Origin: CAZTHK01 sp964613215
GTDB lineage: Bacteria; Krumholzibacteriota; Krumholzibacteriia; Krumholzibacteriales; CAZTHK01
Assembly: GCA_964613215.1 (NCBI GenBank)
Contig: CAZTHK010000008.1
Span: 1-64,000, forward strand
Direction of reading: 5' to 3'
Length of the DNA stretch: 64,000 bases
A model generated the notes under the pieces. It made no database searches, was not told the DNA's origin, and worked only from the letters and a program-made list of their open reading frames with translations. The position numbers and the translations under genes are program-made. Shown one piece after another: positions 8,761-17,390 of the stretch. Numbering within the stretch: the first letter of the stretch is position 1; the number at the start of each line of letters is the position of its first letter.

Positions 8761-9086
8761 CTATTCAGCGGTTTCTATCCCTCTTTTATCAAGAGCTATT
8801 ACCAGGATCCCGGCACAGATCATGACCAGCCCGATTATCAGCCATATGGTCGATCCCGTGGCCAGCAATCCATCCACCGACGGGATCAGGATGATAAACA
8901 TACCAAACCAGTTCCTGACCCTTCCGGTCAGTTTACGAATTATCAGAAGTAAAATTGCTGTTAATACTACTGATATTATTATGGTGTAAATGGTTGATCC
9001 TGTTCCCCCAATACAAAAAAAGCAAATCCCGCGGCTATCGAAGCCCTGGTTGGTACTATAAATCCCCTATGGTGTAGTAATTCCAT
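8761..9086 (-). pseudogene. Frameshifted small membrane protein gene
   Basis: On the minus strand an ATG at 9086 opens a frame encoding MELLHHRGFIVPTRASIAAG and a hydrophobic stretch ending FFVLG. After a run of five Gs (complement of 9005-9009) the continuation moves to another frame, reading GTGSTIYTIIISVVLTAILL and then two or three further hydrophobic segments to a stop at 8761. One extra G in that run would give a continuous protein of about 108 residues with roughly four membrane segments. Two similar TGSTI motifs precede the membrane pairs, suggesting an internal duplication. It lies 49 bases downstream of the ABC permease gene and may have been part of that operon. It is either a real one-base deletion or a homopolymer error in the assembly. 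Confidence 0.55.
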
Positions 9087-9135
9087 ACTGCAATCAAATT
9101 GCCCTGCAATTCCCGGCTCCAGCTTTTTTAATCCC

Positions 9136-10401
9136 CTACGCTCTCCTTATCCATCTGGCAATTTCCTTTATCTCCGGGCGCTTTCCGTACATCAGGATGC
9201 CGATGCGGAATATCTTGGCCGAAAGAATTCCCGCTATTATGATACTGGCAATCATGATGGCAATGCTCAGGGCAATCTGCCAGGCCGGCGGAGTGAGCAC
9301 ATTGATCCTCATGAACATCACTATGGGTGCGAAGAATGGAATCAGCGAAACCACGGTGGCAAAACCCCCGTCGGGATTCTGAATGACCATCAGGGGGATC
9401 AGTATGGTAAAAGCAAGGCACATCACTACCGGCATCTGAAGCTGCTGGGCCTCCTGCTCGGTATTGCATATCGAACCTATCCCGGCAAACATGGTGGAGT
9501 AGAAGAGAAACCCCAGCAGGAAGAAGACCACAAAGAATATCAGGGTGAGAGGGGTAAAAAGCTCGAAGCCGGAAATCCCGGATAACCCGCCTATACTTAT
9601 CCCCCTCAGTGATATGACCACAGCAAATACTGCCCAGATGGCATACTGGGTAAGGCCTACCGCCCCCACTCCCAGCACCTTTCCTCCCAGCAGGTCGGTG
9701 GGTTTCACCGAGGAGAGCAGCACCTCCACCACCCGGTTGCTCTTCTCCTCTATGATACTTCGTTGAATTGCTATACCCCACACCAGAATAGTCATATACA
9801 GCAACATAATCAGGATGAAGCTGGACATATACAGCATATCAAACCCGGCCTCCTTCTCCTCATCCTCAGTCACCATTATGGTCTCAAGCCCTACACCCTC
9901 CACCATACTCCTTACCTGATCATAATCCATCCCCCTGGCCGAAAGCCTCCTGGATATCACCACATTGCTCAGCTCGCTCTCCAGCCTGCCCAGCATCTTT
10001 ATGTTTCCCACCCGCTTTCCGTAGAAGGTAGCCTCCCCCTCATCCACTATATTGTGCGGAATCACCAGGTAGCCATCCAGCACATCCCCGGCCACTTTAG
10101 CATTGAGCCTTTTTCTTATCTCTTCCAGGTTTCCTCCGGTGGTATCCACACTGCTGAGAACAAAACTTTTCCTGCCACTCTCCAGGGTATCGCTCAGAGC
10201 CTCCTCCAGCTTCTGGTAAATATTTCCATGGTAGTCCAGAACGGCTATCTTTTCAGTGCGCTCCGGACTGGCCTTCATTATGAGCATAGGGACCAGGATG
10301 AAAGCACCCATCACTACCGGTCCCAGAATGGTTCCGATAAGAAAACTCTTCTTTCGAACCCTTTCCAGATACTCCCTTCTGGCAATCTTAAACAGCTTCA
10401 T
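9136..10401 (-). CDS. ABC-2 family transporter permease (NatB-like)
   Basis: A 421-residue inner-membrane protein with ABC-2 permease architecture. It has an N-terminal cytoplasmic REYLERVRKKSF segment and first membrane helix (residues ~18-42), a large extracytoplasmic domain (~45-195), then five or more membrane helices to about residue 400. IEEKSNRVVEVLLSSVKP, in the loop after the second helix, is a hallmark of NatB/YhaP-type permeases. It pairs with the ATP-binding protein encoded immediately upstream, and the genes overlap by 14 bases, so translation is coupled. The family exports sodium, drugs or antimicrobial peptides; the substrate cannot be read from the sequence. Confidence 0.92.
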   Translation of the reverse strand: MKLFKIARREYLERVRKKSFLIGTILGPVVMGAFILVPMLIMKASPERTEKIAVLDYHGNIYQKLEEALSDTLESGRKSFVLSSVDTTGGNLEEIRKRLNAKVAGDVLDGYLVIPHNIVDEGEATFYGKRVGNIKMLGRLESELSNVVISRRLSARGMDYDQVRSMVEGVGLETIMVTEDEEKEAGFDMLYMSSFILIMLLYMTILVWGIAIQRSIIEEKSNRVVEVLLSSVKPTDLLGGKVLGVGAVGLTQYAIWAVFAVVISLRGISIGGLSGISGFELFTPLTLIFFVVFFLLGFLFYSTMFAGIGSICNTEQEAQQLQMPVVMCLAFTILIPLMVIQNPDGGFATVVSLIPFFAPIVMFMRINVLTPPAWQIALSIAIMIASIIIAGILSAKIFRIGILMYGKRPEIKEIARWIRRA

Positions 10402-11308
10402 CTTCTACCTCACCCCCCTCCTCCTTCACCTTGGAAATGAAGATATCATTAAGCGACATCTCCCCCATCTCGAACTTTTCCACATCCCCTCCCCGGCCCA
10501 GAACCGCTCTCAGGAAATCCCTTCCATCCACCTCCGGCTTGAGTGTAACAGAGAGCTGTTTCCCGAAATCGGTTACCCCCTCCACCCCCGGGATGCCTTC
10601 GATATCCCGTTTATCCCCGGAGTATTTAAGCATAACCACATCCTCGCTGAACCTCCTCTTTATTGCTGCCAGCTCTCCCTCCAGCACCTTTCTCCCCCTG
10701 TTGATCAGGCATATCCTTTCACAGAGTTTTTCCACCTGATCCATCAGGTGGGTGGAGAGAACGATGGTTCTGCCCTCACTCTTCAAATCCATCACTATAT
10801 CCTTCAATACTTCGGTATTGATCGGATCGAGCCCGGCGAATGGCTCATCCAGTATGATCAGATCGGGCTGATGTATAACCGTGGATATAAACTGGATCTT
10901 CTGCTGCATCCCCTTGGACAGTGATTCCAGGTTCTTGTCCTCCCATTCCGAAAGCCCCACCCTGTCGATCCAGTACCTTCCCCTCTTCTCCGCTTCATCC
11001 CTGGAAACCCCCTTTATCTCAGCCAGAAAAATCACCAGCTCCAGAACTTTCATCTTCCTGTAGAGGCCACGTTCCTCCGGGAGATAGCCTATTCTATCCT
11101 TCATGGATTCCTCGAATACCTCCCCGAATACCTTTATTTCCCCCTCATCCGGCTCAATTATTCTCATCACCATACGGATGGTGGTGGTCTTGCCCGCTCC
11201 ATTGGGGCCCAGCAGGCCGTAAATACCACCCGGTTCAATCAGCAGCGATAGCGAATCTACCGCCTTCACACTATCGTACCTCTTGGTAACCTGGTTAATC
11301 TCAAGCAA
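10388..11308 (-). CDS. ABC transporter ATP-binding protein (NatA-like)
   Basis: A 306-residue cytoplasmic ATPase. Walker A is GPNGAGKTT (Lys40). The signature is LSKGMQQK, a drug/ion-exporter type variant of LSGGQ. Walker B is LIILDEPFAGLDP, and the H-loop is STHLMDQVE. A ~75-residue C-terminal extension after the nucleotide-binding domain is typical of NatA/YhaQ-like subunits. The start is a TTG preceded by AGGAGG ten bases upstream. It energises the permease encoded next, with which it overlaps. Confidence 0.94.
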   Translation of the reverse strand: MLEINQVTKRYDSVKAVDSLSLLIEPGGIYGLLGPNGAGKTTTIRMVMRIIEPDEGEIKVFGEVFEESMKDRIGYLPEERGLYRKMKVLELVIFLAEIKGVSRDEAEKRGRYWIDRVGLSEWEDKNLESLSKGMQQKIQFISTVIHQPDLIILDEPFAGLDPINTEVLKDIVMDLKSEGRTIVLSTHLMDQVEKLCERICLINRGRKVLEGELAAIKRRFSEDVVMLKYSGDKRDIEGIPGVEGVTDFGKQLSVTLKPEVDGRDFLRAVLGRGGDVEKFEMGEMSLNDIFISKVKEEGGEVEDEAV

Positions 11309-11400
11309 AGCGCCGTTTCCTCCTGGTTAAGATCCGATCACACAAAACTCGCCGGCTGTTCTCTGAAAGGCGTTTTTTACATATTCCCCTGTTATCTCAA

Positions 11401-12030
11401 TTATTCCTTATCAGTCTGGCTCAGATTATATGCCTTCTCCATCAGGCGCTTCATCTCCACCAGGGCCCTGTAACGGTGGCTTATACTATTCTTCTCCTTA
11501 TCGCTCATCTGCGCAACCATCTTATCCTTCTCGGGCACGTAGAATACGGGATCATATCCGAATCCTTTATCACCGGCGGGTTCCCTGGCAATCCGCCCGT
11601 GGAATACACCCTCCGTAACCAGTGCCTCCTCATCTCCCGAAGGAGCCGGATAAAGGACCATTACACATCTAAACCTGGCAGTACGTTCATCCTCCGGGAT
11701 GGAAACCATATTCTCCAGCAATTTCCGGGATCTCTCCTCGTCGGTTAACCCACTTCCACCATACCTGGCCGATCTGACCCCGGGCCCCCAGTTCAACGCC
11801 TCTACCTCTATCCCCGAGTCGTCAGCCAGAGCCGGAAGACCGGTGGCCCGGTGAACTGTCCTGGCTTTACTGAGAGCATTCTCCTCGAAGGTATTTCCCT
11901 CCTCGGGAGGCTCCGGAACGGCCTGGAAATCATCCAGGTTCAGCAGCTCTACCCGGAGGTCCTTTATCATCTCCTGGATTTCTCTGATCTTTCCCGGATT
12001 CCTGGTAGCAAGTACTATCCTGGGTTTCAT
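11401..12030 (-). CDS. rdgB: XTP/dITP diphosphatase (HAM1/RdgB family)
   Basis: A 209-residue cytoplasmic enzyme that hydrolyses non-canonical purine triphosphates (XTP, dITP, ITP) to monophosphate and pyrophosphate, keeping them out of nucleic acids. Family motifs are present in order: ATRNPGKIREI near the N-terminus, EEGNTFEENALSKA, ALADDSGIEVEAL, GPGVRSARYGG, GFGYDPVF and ISHRYRAL. Length is normal. Its ATG overlaps the rph stop codon by four bases (ATGA), so the two are co-translated. This rph-rdgB pairing is common in bacteria. Confidence 0.97.
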   Translation of the reverse strand: MKPRIVLATRNPGKIREIQEMIKDLRVELLNLDDFQAVPEPPEEGNTFEENALSKARTVHRATGLPALADDSGIEVEALNWGPGVRSARYGGSGLTDEERSRKLLENMVSIPEDERTARFRCVMVLYPAPSGDEEALVTEGVFHGRIAREPAGDKGFGYDPVFYVPEKDKMVAQMSDKEKNSISHRYRALVEMKRLMEKAYNLSQTDKE

Positions 12031-12731
12031 AACAGAACCTTCCTCTGCCTCTTGATTAATTTCTTTATCCCCCTCCCGGCATATCTGAGCATCTTGCTGA
12101 GCTCCTTATCTCCGAAGGTGCGGCCCTCGGCGGTTCCCTGTACCTCTACATATTCTTCCCGGTCGGTCATGACCACATTCATATCTACCTCCGCCCGGGA
12201 ATCCTCCCTGTAATCCAGATCCAGCAGAACCTTCCCTTTCACCATCCCCACACTAACCGCAGCCACGAATCCATTCAATACCTTCCCCCTCAGTTCCAGA
12301 GCATCCAGCACCTTCGCCAATGCAATGTATCCTCCGGTTATGGAAGCAGTCCTGGTACCTCCGTCCGCCTCCACCACATCACAATCAACTATAATCCTTC
12401 TTTCACCCAATTCCTTTAGATTCGCAACCGCCCTGAGCGAACGGCCGATCATCCGCTGAATTTCCTGAGTGCGGCCCTTAATCCCTCCCCGGCGGGATTC
12501 CCTCACGATTCTGGAGGGACTGGAGCGGGGCAACATACCGTATTCGGCGGTTATCCATCCCTTCCCGCTTCCCCTCAGGAAGGGGGGAAGAGATTCATTC
12601 ACAGTGGCAGTGCATATCACCCTGGTCCTGCCGTACTCTATCATAAGCGACCCTTCAGCACTGCTGATGTAGTCGGTGGTTATCTTTACCGTTCTGAGCG
12701 CATCGCTTCTCCGGCCGTCGTGCCTGGCCAT
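12027..12731 (-). CDS. rph: Ribonuclease PH
   Basis: A 234-residue phosphorolytic 3'-5' exoribonuclease that trims tRNA precursors and other RNAs with phosphate as co-substrate. The family sequence is evident throughout: RHDGRRSDALR at the start, GRTRVICTATV, RGGIKGRTQEIQRMIGRSLRA, DCDVVEADGGTRTASITGG and DLDYREDSRAEVDMNVVM. Length matches the family (about 240 residues). It is preceded by murI and overlaps rdgB by four bases, within a minus-strand cluster for cell-wall and RNA/nucleotide maintenance. Confidence 0.97.
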   Translation of the reverse strand: MARHDGRRSDALRTVKITTDYISSAEGSLMIEYGRTRVICTATVNESLPPFLRGSGKGWITAEYGMLPRSSPSRIVRESRRGGIKGRTQEIQRMIGRSLRAVANLKELGERRIIVDCDVVEADGGTRTASITGGYIALAKVLDALELRGKVLNGFVAAVSVGMVKGKVLLDLDYREDSRAEVDMNVVMTDREEYVEVQGTAEGRTFGDKELSKMLRYAGRGIKKLIKRQRKVLL

Positions 12732-12806
12732 ATAGTATCACCCTTCCGAAATAATCAGATGAAATTGATTGAAGGTCAACAAAATAGTTCCTGCCCCGCA
12801 GACTGG

Positions 12807-13610
12807 TCAGATTCTGATATGCTCCACGCTACCAATTGTTTTTCCCAGAAATCTTTCGCCCACCTGCTTGAATCTCCAGGGAATATCACTGACATATACA
12901 CTGATTCCGGCAGGTCCTTCTGCCCTTCTGTCAAGATTGCCTTCCTCCAGAATCCTTTTTACCTCTTTGGCAGTTTCCTCCGCCGAATCCACCAGGGCAA
13001 CCTTGCTCCCCACTATCTCCGAGATAACCTTCTTGAGAAGGGGATAGTGAGTGCAGCCCAGCACCAGGGTGTCGGCTCCGTAATGGATGAAAGGCCCAAG
13101 GTATTTTCTGGCGGTCAGATAGGTGACCTCATCCTCCAGCCAGCCTTCCTCCACCAGGGGTACGAACAGGGGACATGCCAGAGACAACACTTCGATGCCC
13201 GGCCTTATTATGTTAAGAGCATCCCTGTACGCACCTGAATTTATGGTGGCCGGTGTGCCTATCACTCCCACCCGGTTTGCTGTGGTAGCCTCTACCGCCG
13301 CCTTGGCCCCCGGTTCTATCACTCCCACTACTGGTATGCTCTCCTCCTCCCGGAGACGGGGCAGAACCAGGGAGGATGCGGTATTGCAGGCAATCACTAT
13401 AAGCTTTACATTTTTCGACTTGAGAAAACGAAGATTCTCTCTGGAAAATCTCATCACCGTCTGGGAACTCTTGGTTCCATAGGGAACCCGGGCGGTATCC
13501 CCGAAATACACTATCTCTTCACCGGGAAGGAGCTTTAACAGCTGGTGAACCACAGTGAGTCCCCCCACTCCCGAATCGAATACTCCGATTGCTTTATCAG
13601 ATTCTTCCAT
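12807..13610 (-). CDS. murI: Glutamate racemase
   Basis: A 267-residue enzyme making D-glutamate for peptidoglycan by interconverting L- and D-glutamate without cofactors. Both catalytic cysteines are present: Cys75 in IVIACNTASS and Cys186 in LVLGCTHYPLL. The N-terminal GVFDSGVGGLTV and YFGDTARVPYGTKS motifs are canonical. The ATG at 13610 has GGAAGA a few bases upstream. It lies between the GerMN gene and rph, next to an AmiC-type amidase, giving a conserved-looking envelope cluster. Confidence 0.97.
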   Translation of the reverse strand: MEESDKAIGVFDSGVGGLTVVHQLLKLLPGEEIVYFGDTARVPYGTKSSQTVMRFSRENLRFLKSKNVKLIVIACNTASSLVLPRLREEESIPVVGVIEPGAKAAVEATTANRVGVIGTPATINSGAYRDALNIIRPGIEVLSLACPLFVPLVEEGWLEDEVTYLTARKYLGPFIHYGADTLVLGCTHYPLLKKVISEIVGSKVALVDSAEETAKEVKRILEEGNLDRRAEGPAGISVYVSDIPWRFKQVGERFLGKTIGSVEHIRI

Positions 13611-13658
13611 GATCTTCCATCAGTTATATTGTACCTGCGGGACAAGCCATGGCCGGAC

Positions 13659-14183
13659 TCATTTCCAGTGATCAACATCCAGTGGTTTATCCACGGCATA
13701 GTGCCCCGCTATAGTCTCCACCGGGGAACCATCCACCAGAAACTGAACCCTCTCCACCCGGGGGAAATTCTCGCTCACCGTCCTCAATATGGAGGCCAGG
13801 GTAAAGTATTCCGAGGCACTCCCTCCGGGATGATTGGCCACAAATTCCCTGTTCATATCCAGATATACCGTTCTGGTTTCCTCTATCCAGAACACTCTGA
13901 GAACTTCTGTTCCGGCAGGGATGGGCGATATGATCTCATCATCCCGGGAACCTTCAGCCAGAGCGGCTATTACAGCTATGATCTGATTCTCCAGACCCTC
14001 TTTCACAGGTATATCCCTGGCTTCGGCGATCAGTCCGTCCGCCTTCGCGCTGGCAAAGAAGAGGGTTACACTTCGGGATTCCTCTGGCACCTTCTGTACT
14101 CCCGCCGGGGGTCTCTTCTCCCCGAATTCCACCCAGCGCTGTATTATATAGTAGGCAACCAGGATTATCGCCAGGACGGTCAA
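13659..14183 (-). CDS. GerMN-domain membrane-anchored protein
   Basis: An N-terminal membrane segment (residues ~2-14, VLAIILVAYYIIQ) is followed by one GerMN domain (~35-165; VTLFFASAKADGLIAEARDI, YLDMNREFV, TLASILRTVSENFP, VQFLVDGSPVETI). These domains are usually found outside the membrane next to peptidoglycan amidases. The start is uncertain. Translation from a TTG at 14183 cuts into the membrane segment, while the same frame stays open upstream as a basic stretch ending KKIIIV. The only nearby ATG with a good GGGGGAGG-type site upstream of this stretch lies in another frame. A non-standard start or a small frameshift is therefore possible. It follows the amidase gene and precedes murI. 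Confidence 0.85.
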   Translation of the reverse strand: MTVLAIILVAYYIIQRWVEFGEKRPPAGVQKVPEESRSVTLFFASAKADGLIAEARDIPVKEGLENQIIAVIAALAEGSRDDEIISPIPAGTEVLRVFWIEETRTVYLDMNREFVANHPGGSASEYFTLASILRTVSENFPRVERVQFLVDGSPVETIAGHYAVDKPLDVDHWK

Positions 14184-14240
14184 TACAATTATTATTTTCT
14201 TTCCAATATCCGTTTCGTTCTTCCTCCCCCATAATAGACA

Positions 14241-14258
14241 CCGGCATTTAAGTGCCGG
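14241..14258 (-). terminator. Hairpin between amidase and GerMN genes
   Basis: CCGGCA-TTTAAG-TGCCGG forms a six-base-pair GC-rich stem. It lies just after the amidase stop and before the GerMN gene on the minus strand. No T-run follows on either strand, so it is better seen as an RNA-processing or attenuation hairpin than a strong intrinsic terminator. Confidence 0.4.
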
Positions 14259-14278
14259 CTTTGATCAAATTCCTGAAA

Positions 14279-15901
14279 TTACTTTTCCACCACTATGGCA
14301 TCAGCAATATCCTGATACCGCGCCACCGCTTCCACCAGGGCTTCCACCAGAGACCTCCTGAATTCAGAGTTATGCAGGAGGGTTTCCTCCCCGGGGTTGG
14401 AGAGAAAAGCCATTTCCACCAGAATAGCGGGCATGTTCAGTCCCCTCAGCACCCTCAGCCCTGACTGTTTCACTCCTCTGTTTCTTATCTCCAGCTTCTT
14501 GTCCAGTTCCTTCTGGGTATACTCTGCGAACCTGCTGCTTTCGTTTATGAACTCATTCTGTACCATATCCCAGAGTATGAAATCCAGGTCCTCCCCGGGC
14601 GCTCCTCCCGGGGATGAGCCTTCGAACCCCGCCGAAGCGTTCTCCTCCCGGGCCTGCCTGGCTTCCGCCTCTGTTCTGGGAGGGGCAAGAAAGAATGTCT
14701 CGAATCCACCCACATCGGAGGTGTACCAGCCATTGCAGTGAATGCTGATGAATAGATCCGCTCCTTCGGTGTTGGCTATCTCGACTCTCCTGCCAAAGGG
14801 GACGAGTTCGTCCTTCACCCTGGTCATCACCACCTTCACCCCCAACTGGTCTCTCAGAGCCCTTCTGAGCATCATAGCCACCTCCAGGTTGACCTCCTTC
14901 TCCCTGGTACCACCCGGGCCTGTTCTGCCGTTGTCCACCCCGCCGTGTCCCGGATCTATCGCCACCACCTCCACAGGCTTGCGTACTCCGCTCTTTCCTT
15001 CATCCAGTATCTCCAGCATCTTCTTTCCGGCAAAATCCGCATCTGGAATCTCAGGAAGTTCCCCCCGCTTGAGGAGGATTACCAGTTTTCTGAGGGAATC
15101 CTCCGGAGACACCCCTTCGAACTCAACCTTGAAGCGGTTGGCCGACTCCTGAACATCAAAGAAAAGATAGGCATCCCTCTCAGTCTGCTCAGCCCTGACC
15201 CGGTTGAATAATCCCTTGCCCTCGGTTCCGTTGAATTTCAGGGGGTTCAGCTTGCCACCGTATATCTTCAAACGGAGTATTCCGGGGGTGCCGCTGTCCA
15301 CATGATAGAGCAGCTCCCGGGTAAGTGAAAGCACCGCTCTGGTTCCCTCTTCCCCCTCTTCGAAGTGGAGGGAACGGACATTATACTGCGGCTCTCCGAT
15401 GGTAATAACAAGGAGGTCCTGATCCATACTTAGCTTCTTCAAATAATTATCCGCCAGTACGGAGGAGATAAACTCCAGGGGGATCATAACCTGCCCATCC
15501 ATATACTTGACCGGAACCCTGAGCAGAACGGGCTCGCCATCCACAGTTACCACCCTGGTATCCACAGTAAAAACATAGCGGTTACGTCCTATTTTCATGG
15601 ATAACTTTCTGACACTGGCATTCCAGTACTTGGTGGCTTTAAAGATTCTGGCCAGCTCGAAGGTGGAAAGATAGAGCTCTTCACTCTCCCCGTGTAAACG
15701 GTAAAGATCAATATCCTCGGTCCGTTCGCCATCTCCGAATACCACCCCCAGAGTTGCTTCACTGTCCTCCGGAGGTAAAGAGTGTGCCGGCACACCGGCA
15801 GAGATGATCAGTGCCACCAGTCCAGCCAGAATTAAATGGATAGCAGCTGCCCCACATCCCCTTTTTGATCCCTTGTTATTACCTGTGAATCCTAAAAGCA
15901 T
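14279..15901 (-). CDS. N-acetylmuramoyl-L-alanine amidase (Amidase_3/AmiC type)
   Basis: A 540-residue envelope enzyme that cleaves the bond between MurNAc and the stem peptide. An N-terminal signal or anchor (~20-40) precedes a region with a copper-amine-oxidase-N-like/AMIN-like character (~50-290). The zinc amidase domain (~310-535) follows. His319 lies in AIDPGHGGVDNG, the probable second ligand is the Glu in REKEVNLEVA, and the third is the His in ISIHCNGW. The catalytic Glu is in ILVEMAFLSNPGEE. An Ala/Gly/Glu-rich insert after FETFFLAPP probably forms the regulatory helix region that occludes the active site in AmiC-like enzymes. It is followed by a GerMN gene, a frequent neighbour. Confidence 0.93.
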   Translation of the reverse strand: MLLGFTGNNKGSKRGCGAAAIHLILAGLVALIISAGVPAHSLPPEDSEATLGVVFGDGERTEDIDLYRLHGESEELYLSTFELARIFKATKYWNASVRKLSMKIGRNRYVFTVDTRVVTVDGEPVLLRVPVKYMDGQVMIPLEFISSVLADNYLKKLSMDQDLLVITIGEPQYNVRSLHFEEGEEGTRAVLSLTRELLYHVDSGTPGILRLKIYGGKLNPLKFNGTEGKGLFNRVRAEQTERDAYLFFDVQESANRFKVEFEGVSPEDSLRKLVILLKRGELPEIPDADFAGKKMLEILDEGKSGVRKPVEVVAIDPGHGGVDNGRTGPGGTREKEVNLEVAMMLRRALRDQLGVKVVMTRVKDELVPFGRRVEIANTEGADLFISIHCNGWYTSDVGGFETFFLAPPRTEAEARQAREENASAGFEGSSPGGAPGEDLDFILWDMVQNEFINESSRFAEYTQKELDKKLEIRNRGVKQSGLRVLRGLNMPAILVEMAFLSNPGEETLLHNSEFRRSLVEALVEAVARYQDIADAIVVEK

Positions 15902-16081
15902 GGTTGCCTGATTTCCGTGCCTGTAACAATCATAAAATCCGGAGGATATCAGCTTTACGACCGATTATCAACCGGTACTACATTCGGCATTCAGCCCCGT
16001 TTACTTTACCTTCCCATCCCCTGCAGCCGGCAGACAGTTCTTATCCGGACCACTTTAATATATCCCCGGAATTATATATTT

Positions 16082-16552
16082 TTAATAATAATCCTCTTTC
16101 CTGGCCCGCCTCATCTCCCTCCTGGCATCCTTCTCGGCTATCTCGCGTCTCTTATCATACAGTTTCTTGCCCCTGGCCAGACCTAGCTCCACCTTTGCCT
16201 TCCCGGCATCACTAAAATATATCTTCATAGGGATCAGCGTAAGCCCTTTCATAGTGGTTTTACCAAACAGCCTTTTGATCTGGTGGGAATGCATCAGCAA
16301 TTTCCTGGTTCGCTTGGGGTCGTGATTAGCTATATTGCCCTTTGAATACGGGCTGATGTGGACATTGTGCAGAAAGAGTTCGCCATCCTCAACCGCAGCA
16401 TATGAATCGGTAAGATCCGCCTTACCATCCCGGAGAGATTTTACCTCCGTTCCCTTCAGCACTATTCCCGCTTCGTAGATCTCCTCGATATTGTAATCAC
16501 GGGATGCTTTTCTATTGCTACAAACTACTTTCATACTACCTTCTACACTCAT
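16082..16552 (-). CDS. smpB: SsrA (tmRNA)-binding protein
   Basis: A 156-residue RNA-binding protein that delivers tmRNA to stalled ribosomes in trans-translation. Family landmarks: NRKASRDYNIEE, GIVLKGTEVKSLRDGKADL, HNVHISPYSKGN, DPKRTRKLLMH, GLTLIPMKIYF and the basic tail LARGKKLYDKRREIAEKD. I prefer the ATG at 16552; an in-frame TTG lies four codons earlier and a further ATG (MKVV) six codons later. The tmRNA gene is not in this window. Confidence 0.96.
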   Translation of the reverse strand: MSVEGSMKVVCSNRKASRDYNIEEIYEAGIVLKGTEVKSLRDGKADLTDSYAAVEDGELFLHNVHISPYSKGNIANHDPKRTRKLLMHSHQIKRLFGKTTMKGLTLIPMKIYFSDAGKAKVELGLARGKKLYDKRREIAEKDARREMRRARKEDYY

Positions 16553-16827
16553 AATGGTAATCAATTCCGGCTAAAGCAGTAAACCGGAAATTCAATTCCT
16601 TGATCAACCAGGCGAAAATTATCAGAGGGGAAGAGCCATTGCAAGTTAAAAAGAAAGCTGCAAATGGAGTTACTATCTACCGTGGCGGGGCAAATGAATT
16701 CTTACTTCGGCTGTTCTCCACCCCCTGATATGCTGATTGAGCGGTGGGAAAACCCCCCTGCTTTGGCGATCAAATTCAAAACCCGCCGCTGGTCAGCGTT
16801 TGATTTAATTTAATATAATGCCCGCAC
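16553..16827. other. Intergenic region upstream of tRNA-Leu
   Basis: Apart from smpB upstream sequence at the left end and the tRNA promoter at the right end, I see no gene. The open frames are short and unsupported. Confidence 0.5.
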
Positions 16828-16856
16828 TTGACAAAGACCACCGCTTTAATTATCCT
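16828..16856 (+). promoter_or_regulatory. Predicted promoter of tRNA-Leu
   Basis: TTGACA at 16828-16833 and TATCCT at 16851-16856 are separated by 17 bases. The expected start of transcription is a few bases before the tRNA at 16875. The -35 is perfect and the -10 has two mismatches. Confidence 0.6.
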
Positions 16857-16874
16857 TCTGGAGAATAATATGAT

Positions 16875-16957
16875 GCCTGAGTGGCGGAACTGGTAGACGC
16901 GCTGCGTTCAGGACGCAGTGGGGTTTCCCCGTGGGGGTTCGAATCCCTCCTCAGGCA
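16875..16957 (+). tRNA. tRNA-Leu (CAG anticodon)
   Basis: An 83-nt class II tRNA. The acceptor stem pairs GCCTGAG with CTCAGGC, the discriminator is A, and the CCA end is not encoded. The D-loop carries ACTGGTAGACG, the anticodon stem-loop is TGCGTTCAGGACGCA with anticodon CAG, and the long variable arm is typical of leucine tRNAs. The T-arm contains GGGTTCGAATCCC-like sequence. A run of six Ts follows at 16961, which may end transcription or lead on to the next gene only 35 bases away. Confidence 0.95.
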
Positions 16958-16991
16958 TAGTTTTTTGCATCTTTCCAAAGGGAGGCAACTC

Positions 16992-17390
16992 ATGGACCTG
17001 GTGGTTACTTTCCCCGGAAACAAGAAGGTCGACGCCACTATTGGCGACTTCACCATAAAGACAGACCAGCTTAAAAAGGCTGGAGGAGACCAATCCGCAC
17101 CACCACCCTTCTCCCTGTTTCTGGCTTCAATTGGTACCTGCAGCGGTGTTTATGTGGTCTACTTCTGTCAGAAAAGGGATATCCCTTATGAGGATATCAG
17201 GATAATTCAGAAGACCCGAAAGAACCCTGAAACCAAGATGATAGAAAAAATAACTATCAGTGTGGAACTCCCACCCGATTTCCCGGATAAATACAAGAAG
17301 CCCCTACTCCATGCCGTTGACCTGTGTGCGGTTAAAAAGCATATTATGGATCCACCCGAGTTCGAACTGGAAACGGTAACCAGGGAATAG
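16992..17390 (+). CDS. OsmC-like protein
   Basis: A 132-residue protein of the OsmC/Ohr superfamily, whose members reduce organic hydroperoxides or have related thiol chemistry. The ATG at 16992 has GGAGGC six bases upstream; the longer open frame that runs back through the tRNA is not real. The cores PPPFSLFLASIGTCSGVYVVYFC and VDLCAVKKHI hold the two positions where OsmC proteins have their redox cysteines (Cys in IGTCSG and Cys in VDLCAV). It is short for OsmC (usually about 140), and substrate is unknown. It may share transcription with the tRNA gene. Confidence 0.85.
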   Translation: MDLVVTFPGNKKVDATIGDFTIKTDQLKKAGGDQSAPPPFSLFLASIGTCSGVYVVYFCQKRDIPYEDIRIIQKTRKNPETKMIEKITISVELPPDFPDKYKKPLLHAVDLCAVKKHIMDPPEFELETVTRE

